The translations under genes and the position numbers were made by a program. The notes under the pieces are model-generated. The model was not told the DNA's origin. It searched no databases and saw only the letters and a list, made by a program, of their open reading frames with translations. From Tricholoma matsutake (taxonomy: Eukaryota; Basidiomycota; Agaricomycetes; Agaricales; Tricholomataceae), in NCBI GenBank assembly GCA_026075535.2, contig AP026538.1, positions 6,014,001 through 6,078,000 on the forward strand: a stretch of 64,000 nucleotides of DNA, written 5' to 3'. Below, one piece after another: positions 57,520 through 64,000 of this stretch; the first letter of the stretch is position 1, and each line of letters starts with the position of its first letter.

Positions 57520-57830
57520 CACTAAGCTGCTCCCCTACAAAATGATTAGCCCACCCTACTGCTACACATTGCTTGTGCAGATTTCCCGGGCACAAGTAAA
57601 GGACGGGCATTGTGTAGCTCATAGCTTATGCAAAGGGGTTCTCACTTCAAGGGGACAGAGTCTGATGCTTGAAGTTCCCACCAAGGGCTTTTGGGCGAGC
57701 TGCTGATACCACCAGCAGGCTGAAGGAATGCTCAACCTACTGCTTGAAGGCGATGCAAACGTAAAATTGAGTGACAACAAGTCAAACTCAATGCAGGTGA
57801 CGAAAAGTCAGACCTGCAGGGGAGCACAGA
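57520..57830 (+). repeat. Fourth copy of the repeat of about 300 bp
   Basis: ttgcttgtgcagatttcccg, gcacaagtaaaggacgggca, ggtgacgaaaagtcagacct and nearby blocks match 52790-53050 in the same order. Confidence 0.7.
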
Positions 57831-58490
57831 GAAGACGAGTGCTACTAGGTCACACAAGAAACTTGAATGGCAGTTGCCAAGTGACTCAGGCTCTTCGGGC
57901 GGCCCAGTGCCAGTGCCAGTGTCACGGTTGCCCGGAGTCGGAGTGGACCGGCCCGCCGGATCAACAATGTCAAATTCAATACCTCAGGCTACTGGTACTA
58001 CTAAGTAGTAGTTGATCATTACATTTTGAAGTTCAAGTTGGTTGAACATGCGCCGTGTGACACAGCTTCGGTCAACTTGAGCTTCGTTGCGCTCGTTATC
58101 CCCGACGACGAGTACGCTATCTACTCATTTCTCACCCTTCTCATTTGCTTTTTTTTGTAAATAACATTTATGTATGTAGTATAGTACTACATACTATGTT
58201 GTTAATAATCAGTATTTTCTATAACAAGCTCCGAGTCTCTCCCTCGACTCCGATAAGAGCCTCATGAAGAGGTGCCTGTGCCTCATGTGAGGACTATGTA
58301 TTCATATACAAGTGACTGCGTATGTCTCTACATGAGAAGAGAAGAGGGGATACAGGGGGAAGTGAGGGGAGTACGAAACAGGGTACCATGTATTGCCGGG
58401 CTTATACAGTCAAAAAAATGGGTAGAAGGATTTATGTAGAGGTAGGGATTGATCATAATGCCGTGGATATAATAATTTATCAGGCAACTG
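57831..58490. other. Intergenic stretch between the repeat and C2
   Basis: No supported gene. Short direct repeats (ccagtgccagtgccagtg near 57905). Confidence 0.45.
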
Positions 58491-60160
58491 TTAAGCATTC
58501 GCTACTACTAGTAGATATCCCTGAAGTAGGCCTCCGTTGCATGTCAGGCTTCCATGCCATGTCAAAGTTGTATCCCATGGAGATTGATGTGATTTACTCA
58601 CAGGCAGGCTGGCATGAACAGACAACATCCATTGTTCAATGGAGAAGCCAAGGTCAGGCCAATTTGCGCCATTCGTTTCATCGTCCAAGAAAATATGTTG
58701 AGGAATTGGGAATTTGATATTGGGGTACAGGCTCCAGGCTTTTAACCATGCACCATATGCGTGTAAGGCTAGTAATTGTTTCGATGGCCGCATTGTAGAG
58801 CCCGCAGGAAATTGCACCTCCTGCCCATTGAGGTCACCAAATGTTAAATCGAGTTCCTCAATGGCTTCATCAGCCAGTCGAGGTACAGTTTGTAATGCAC
58901 AAGCTTTACTGGCCAGGTTGACGTTGCGGAGGTCCTCATCAAAAAGGTGAAATGACATCCTGCCCACACTGTTGACTTGGATACACAGCTTCCCCCAATC
59001 AAATGCCCATGCAACTGGCCTGTAGAGCATCAAACTGTTGGGCGCATCATCGATACTTGTCGATGCTGTGAACAGTGGTAGAAATTTCCGCCACCTGGGC
59101 TGGAAAATGTGAGTCATCACCACATGCTCACGCGGAAAGGCTTCCCCAGTAGCCATGTCGAACAGGCTATCCTGATCAAACTGGCCATACTCTCGCTTCA
59201 CAACATGCTGAAAACTCAGCAATCCATCAGCTCGACTGTGCGAAATGGATGTATCACTCTTGAAGTCGAGTATGCCCATCATAGTTACCGTCATCAGCCA
59301 GCCAAGGGCATTATGCGTGGATGGCGGGAAACGCTCTTAGGCTGTAGGGTCAGGCAGCCATTGGATAGATTCAACCAAAGAGCTCACCATTTGCTGGAGG
59401 CAACCAGACTAAAAAATGAACTTTATCCAAATCACACGCACGAAAAAAATCGCACACGGCATCGACCGGAAGATCCTTCGGCTGAGGAGCCTCAGTGTGA
59501 AGAACAGCGAGATCTTGCTCCCTTAGGTCATCTAAAGTCGGCATGCTCTGCATTGGCAAAATGTCTAAAGGAGAGCCAAGGTTAGGGCCGATAAACATCT
59601 CCGCCTCAAGCATCTTGAGTATGTGATGCTGCAGGTCTGCAATTCTTGCTGATGCCCTAACGTCGGTCCTAACTCGGGGGCAAATCTTTCCTTCATCGAT
59701 AGGAAGGATGCTTATTGCATATCTTGTATCATCGACAAGGGGGCGAGGGGCTGGAGCATAAGAAAGAGAACAACGGAACAAGTTAAATAGGAAGAAGGCT
59801 TCTAAGCAATGCTCCGGTCGCAACAATGGTTTGGGCTCACCATCAAGTGGCAGCTTTACAAAAAGGTGGATCCTATCATCTGGCAGCTGACTTTGCCATA
59901 CGGTGGACACTTTCTTCCACTCCGCTAGCTCTGCTGCTCCCTTGACTTCGGGTGTGTTGACCAGGTCTACAAGAGACTCCATATTGAAATTATTCAGGTC
60001 GACATCCACCTGATCAAGCACTGAGGCATTGTTACCAGACTGAAAAATGGTGCTTACTTTGTACACGGATAGGTCTTTGCTGTCGACGTTTCAGAACACA
60101 CCATGACAGCCGTGCCCAAGAACAAGCGATTTGAGCTCACTAATATGATAATGTCTTGAT
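58491..60160 (-). pseudogene. Crinkler-like effector with HNH-type nuclease domain, copy C2
   Basis: The first header is readable from IRCIIQQECRTFSVKL (about 60155), but a TGA (60091-60093) precedes VDSKDLSVYKVS, and no ATG is in frame upstream. From 60066 to 59371 header 1 end and header 2 are open and nearly identical to C1. The nuclease exon starts near 59294 (MTVTMMGILDFKSD) with FDMATGEAFPREH, THIFQPRWRKF, NSLMLYRPVAWAFDWGKLC, LTFGDLNGQEVQFPAGST and RPSKQLLALHA. It continues past a gtgagt donor (near 58590) to a stop at 58491. It is head-to-head with C3. The nuclease half is much closer to C3 than to C1. Loss of the start and the TGA suggest a pseudogene, although a missed upstream exon could supply a start. 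Confidence 0.66.
59378..60088 (-). repeat. High-identity duplicated block, copy in C2
   Basis: Counterpart of 56143-56866. It has the 10-base segment ataggaagaa (plus-strand order) that C1 lacks. Confidence 0.85.
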
Positions 60161-60453
60161 AGTTTGACGGAGAAAGTGCGGCATTCTTGCTGGATGATAC
60201 AGCGAATTTCCCAGTCCTGTTCAACAAGCTGGGTGGATTTCAATCTTGATCAAAACATTCGTGGCATTTGAATGTGAGCGCGACAATTACTCCGCTGACT
60301 TATCAGTGGCGAGGGAGGTTGAATGAGCTTAAATTTCCGAGTTGTGAAGGGGTTGCACTGCTCCTGGACCTGGGCAAGTGCCGAGCGGCTGCACTATGAT
60401 CATTACAGTCATCATCACGTTGAAGCACTGCCACTTGGGTACTTAATAGTCAG
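60161..60453. other. Shared upstream region of C2 and C3
   Basis: About 290 bp between the divergent copies. Contains no intact header exon for C3. Confidence 0.4.
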
Positions 60454-61684
60454 ATGTCCCCTCAAGGTAAGATCCCTTTCACCTACCCCATCAACTACAC
60501 AATGCATGTCGAGGTTCTCAGCCCAATTGGCATACAAGTTCGTGCAGCAGCAAAGCCCCGAGAGTTACAGGATCACATACGCAGGGCGCTTAAGGCACGC
60601 ATGCTTATCGGTGAAGCCTGTTATTCTCCTATGGAGATTGTGCCACTGCAGCAATTGTGGGATCTGGATGACATAAAAAAGCACAATCTCACTGACCTTC
60701 GTACCGGGGCTCAGCAGCTGGACAGTCTCCCGTGCGATACAGCCTTGTCCGATATTTTTACTGTGCAGCCTGATTATTCGGATAGAATTCATTTTCTAGT
60801 TTGGTTACCCCCTGAAGATCGTGAGTTTCTTTTGTCGAATCCATCCAGTACCTGACCTTACTGCCTTAGAGTGATTTCCACTACCCCCACATCATGCCCT
60901 CACCTGGTTGATGACTATAACCATGACGAACATTCTCAATTTCGAGAATATTACATCTGTTTTGCAGAGTCTCTATGGGGGACGGCGCCGTTTCAAACAT
61001 CTCGTGCTGCAAGAGTATGGCCAGTTTGATCAGAATAACTGATTTGACATGGCCACTGGAGAAACCTTTCCCGATGTGGCGGTGACCCATATTTTTCCGT
61101 ACAGGTGGCAGAAATTTCTACCGCAGTTCACATCATTGAACGAAATCGATGATGTGAGTAATGGCCTGATGCTCTACCAGCCAGTCGCATGGGCATTTAA
61201 TCGGGCAAAACTGTGCATCCAAGTTGACAGCGTGGGCAGGATGTTTTTTCACCTTTTTGATGAAGAGCTCCGTGACGTCCGTCTGGCCAGCAAGGCTCGC
61301 TCATTACAGGCGGTAGCTGCACAGGATGATGAAGTTCTTGGGATCGGAGGGACTGAACTCAATGCAACATTTGGCGACCTCCACGGGCAGGCCTTGCAGT
61401 TTCCTGTGGATTCTACAGTTTGGCCATCAAAGCGATTACTGGCCTTACATGCATATGCTGCAGGTTTACAAGCCCGGAGCCTGAGCCCCAATGTCGAATT
61501 AACAATTCCTCAATATAATTTCTTAGACGATGAAACAACTGGTCAAGCCCTTTATTTCTTCATCGATCTGTGGAGAAAGGCTGTTCGCGATGGCCCGCCT
61601 GTGAGTAAATCATGTGGATCTACTTGCCATGCAATCCTGACATGCTGCGGAAGCCTGACTCCGATACTACTAGTGCTTACCTGA
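60454..61684 (+). pseudogene. Crinkler-like effector with HNH-type nuclease domain, copy C3 (single header)
   Basis: Only the second header-like module is present: ELQDHIRRALKARMLIGEAC, IVPLQQLWDLDDIKKHNL, SDRIHFLVWLPPEDRE, ending near 60853. The nuclease exon is readable from about 60920 (MTITMTNILNFENITS) with a TGA at 61040-61042 just before FDMATGETFPDV. The frame then stays open with THIFPYRWQKF, NGLMLYQPVAWAFNRAKLC, ATFGDLHGQALQFPVDST, WPSKRLLALHAYAAG and NFLDDETTG to a gtgagt donor near 61600. The first header is missing, either truncated in the duplication or degenerate in 60200-60450. The gene sits divergently from C2, sharing a short upstream region. Confidence 0.64.
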
Positions 61685-62206
61685 CAGATTCTTAAATTCC
61701 CAGCGTATGGACAGCAAAGCGACAGCACGATTATATTATTCAATTGTATTACTTTCAATTACATTGAACTGTACTGCTTGATGTGGTTTGTACTACTGAT
61801 GTTACATGCCAGTTCCACGGAAGGTACCGCCGTAATGAATAGAGCGGATTTCATATGGAGTGAGAATCCGAGCCATCTGAGGAGTGGTTAGTAGAGACAG
61901 CTTTCACTGCCTGGATGAGATGGGATCAAATAATCTGGAGCTGCACATGATCTGATCACGGCGCCCCACGAATGTAGATAGACATGCACACAGGCGCCTA
62001 CCTGAAAAGGCCCACTGGCAGCTCCTCATGAGGTGTGCTATACACTACAACGTCCAGTCCATTGAATTGCATCTCACAGACCAAAAGGTGAACTCATCAG
62101 TAAGTACCATTAAAGGGCACTATTGAAGTCGCAGAATTATTAAAATTGTACGCATGACACATGCTAAATGTCGTTCCAGAAATGTACATCAACATTAAAT
62201 GGCATG
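61685..62206. other. Stretch without recognisable gene
   Basis: No coding pattern, although it may contain the last short exon of C3 (acceptor-like cttacctgacag at 61676-61687). Confidence 0.4.
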
Positions 62207-64000
62207 CTAGAAGTTGACAATCAGGATTGACATTGTGAGTGAGGAAAATAAACATCCTGACCTGATTATGATGTATCGACACCGCTCCCTCAACCCTCCT
62301 ACCACTGTTGTCATTCCATCTGACTGAAGGAGGGGAACTGCCCGATACCGTGATTTGCCCTTGTGTTCAATCTCGGGACACTTGTAAAGAGCAGTGCGTC
62401 CATCCCTTATCATCTTCCTGTATCCAACAGGCTGATGACAAGTGTCACAGGAAACATAGCGCCCATTTGGCCTGTATCGAATTGCTGCCCCACAAAGCAA
62501 TACAGCATCATCCCCACAAAGGAGAACCACAGAAGTGTTAGTAAGAAGTGAGACACAAGCTGATCGCTCAAGTGCCTTCAGCAAAGTCTCATTTCCCATA
62601 ACATGGAAGTCAAAAACATGATAATACAGAGCAACTGCAATGAGGAGAGGGTCAAGGGCATAACCCATAAAGCTCAAGCTCGAGTCGAAGCCAAAGGCGG
62701 TGCTAAATATCAATGTCAACACTATCAGCTGGAAGTTACATAACTAAAAACCTACACAGCGTTTCTAAGTGAGCTGAAATGTCTCCTGACAAAATATCCA
62801 CAGCTGCTGAGGAGTAGGACGCTATTTGAGAACTGATGAAGGCAAGATATACTCCAAAATCTGAACTGCGGTTAATAACAGGTCTAGATAGTTGTAGTAG
62901 TTAGTACAAACCACATTAATCCCCGTACACTTCTTGGTGGAAAAATGAAGTAAACCAGTGGTAGGATCGGCATGTGTCTGCAGTAATAATACAAAACGGC
63001 ACTCAGGTGCACCATGTATAAACGCAGTGATTAACCCAGCATTCTTGACTAGAAGAAATTTCTCATTCCTATCCGAAAGGTCTTTGAATGGATGTACAAG
63101 GCTGAGGAGTTGGTTTTCCTACATCAAATCGACGTTAATAAGTCATCAACCAAGGGTGTCCTACTTAAGTTACCTTGCCATGGAAATAGCTGCGTACCTG
63201 GCCATCAATGGTGGTAGCGGGCGCACGAGAATGGGGTCCTTCATCCAAATACACCATGTAGATGATCAATGAGGTGGTATTTATACCTGAATGGGATGGT
63301 GCAGTAGCACGGGAGGGGATGGAATACTAGATAGTCATATCAACAAAATCACATGGGTCAATTAAAAACTACTACCTGCGGGGCAAGTCCGGTAGATTTG
63401 TAGCAGTCGGGGCAAATGAATTGATCTCCGTCAAGAAATCTTTCAGGAAGACAGCCTATGAGGTCTCCTTTGCTTATGCATGATGCGAAAGCTTTGCAAA
63501 GAGTACACGAGCGTACATAGCCTCCTTGGCGACAAAAGAAGCATAACTAGAAGGATAGATTGTCAGTGATTCATCTATTAAGAGCGGAGGTCCCTGCGTC
63601 CATTGTTGGCAGACTTTGGTAGTTGTTGCAAAGCAGCTGATAGAAAGAACGGTTAATTGGTAAGAACATGAAACAAATATGAGAGAAACATGATAAACAT
63701 CTCAACGTAACATGGATATGCTCATTGAAGTGGTCAAGGCAGTGGCCAGTACCCACACAGATAGGAATGTCATATTGTAAAAAGAACAATGCAGTAAACG
63801 TCTTCGATGTGGTCAAGGTGGTGGCCCATACCCACAAAGGTAGGAATGTCATATTGTAAAAAGAACAATGCAGTAAACGTCTTCGATGTGGTCAAGGCGG
63901 CAGCCCATACCCACAAAGATAGGAATGTCATATTGTAAAGAGAACAATGCAGTAAACGTCTTCGATGTGGTCAAGGCAGCGGCCCATACCCACAAAGGCT
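62207..64000 (-). CDS. Cys-rich hypothetical protein, multi-exon, 5' end beyond the window
   Basis: On the minus strand a unit with a repeated PIFVGMGHCLDHI-like peptide (63.7-64 kb) is followed by a Cys-rich exon (about 63550-63380): LCFFCRQGGYVRSCTLCKAF, then DGDQFICPDCYKSTGLAP with donor gta. This resembles PHD/zinc-ribbon-like C-x2-C pairs. A later exon (62722-62207) has LIAVALYYHVFDFHVMGNET, VLLCGAAIRYRPNGRYVSCD, TCHQPVGYRK and YKCPEIEHKG, again with C-x2-C pairs. The order fits, from memory, a large basidiomycete family of unknown function. Exons between are not resolved. The 79-bp minisatellite extends the first of these exons. Confidence 0.45.
63730..64000 (+). repeat. 79-bp minisatellite running off the window end
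   Basis: Units start at ggtcaaggc (63732, 63811, 63890 and 63969) and share gcccatacccacaaagatag and gaatgtcatattgtaaaaag. Copies are nearly identical. On the minus strand each encodes PIFVGMGHRLDHIED before an intron-like tail. The period is not a multiple of three. Confidence 0.9.

Noticed and set aside
58322..58717. 131-codon plus-strand frame
   Set aside because: Overlaps the 3' end of effector copy C2 in antisense and lacks any recognisable motif.
63730..64000. CRISPR-like array at the window end
   Set aside because: A true tandem minisatellite with no variable spacers.

Overview
The window is nuclear DNA of a filamentous basidiomycete, most likely an agaricomycete. The signs are short GT-AG introns of about 50-65 bp, basidiomycete-specific families (Plavaka, DUF6698, Myb/SANT-Harbinger pairs, Crinkler-like effectors) and chromodomain Ty3/gypsy retrotransposons. 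The species cannot be told from the sequence. There is no bacterial operon, CRISPR array, rRNA or recognisable tRNA. Most of the DNA is decayed transposons nested in one another, with a few host-type genes, most of them broken, between them.

Layout: (1) 0-1.1 kb, exons of a basidiomycete dispersed protein. (2) 2.2-9.9 kb, a Plavaka transposase pseudogene split by a complete PIF/Harbinger element (5257-9838), which is itself split by a hAT-like element (6171-7739). (3) 11.5-15.5 kb, a MITE-like element, then a 1.1-kb fold-back element split by a 2.4-kb hAT-like element that carries fragments resembling host genes. (4) 16.5-17.7 kb, an apparently intact F-box-like gene. (5) 18.1-25.7 kb, a 5'-truncated gypsy element split by a complete gypsy element (20032-25469). 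(6) 26-28.6 kb, a gag-like retroelement remnant ending in an LTR, then a truncated Ulp1-like fragment. (7) 30-33 kb, spliced hypothetical genes, one dioxygenase-like. (8) 33.7-40.5 kb, a PD-(D/E)XK-like gene split by a young gypsy element (34422-40122). (9) 41.5-44.5 kb, a DDE transposase split by a hAT MITE. (10) 44.7-46.4 kb, a HECT-like gene. (11) 47.3-48.4 kb, a degenerate tandem array of about 190 bp units. (12) 48.5-64 kb, an accessory gene block: DUF6698, two copies of a Cys/His-motif family, three Crinkler-like/HNH effector paralogues, and a Cys-rich gene ending in a 79-bp minisatellite at the window edge.

Two themes stand out. First, the insertions keep their target-site duplications, so the order of events can be read, and host reading frames rejoin across the insertions. 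Nearly all placeable nonsense changes are TGA at positions where the families carry Arg, and some integrase catalytic Asp codons have become Asn or stand next to Arg-to-Trp changes. All of these fit CpG to TpG/CpA decay of methylated repeats. Second, the 55.4-61.7 kb cluster has an unusual architecture: two ubiquitin-like Crinkler header modules in tandem followed, after an intron, by an HNH-type nuclease domain. Two paralogues are nearly identical through the header half but strongly diverged in the nuclease half, as expected for effectors that exchange tips. Each copy carries at least one visible lesion.
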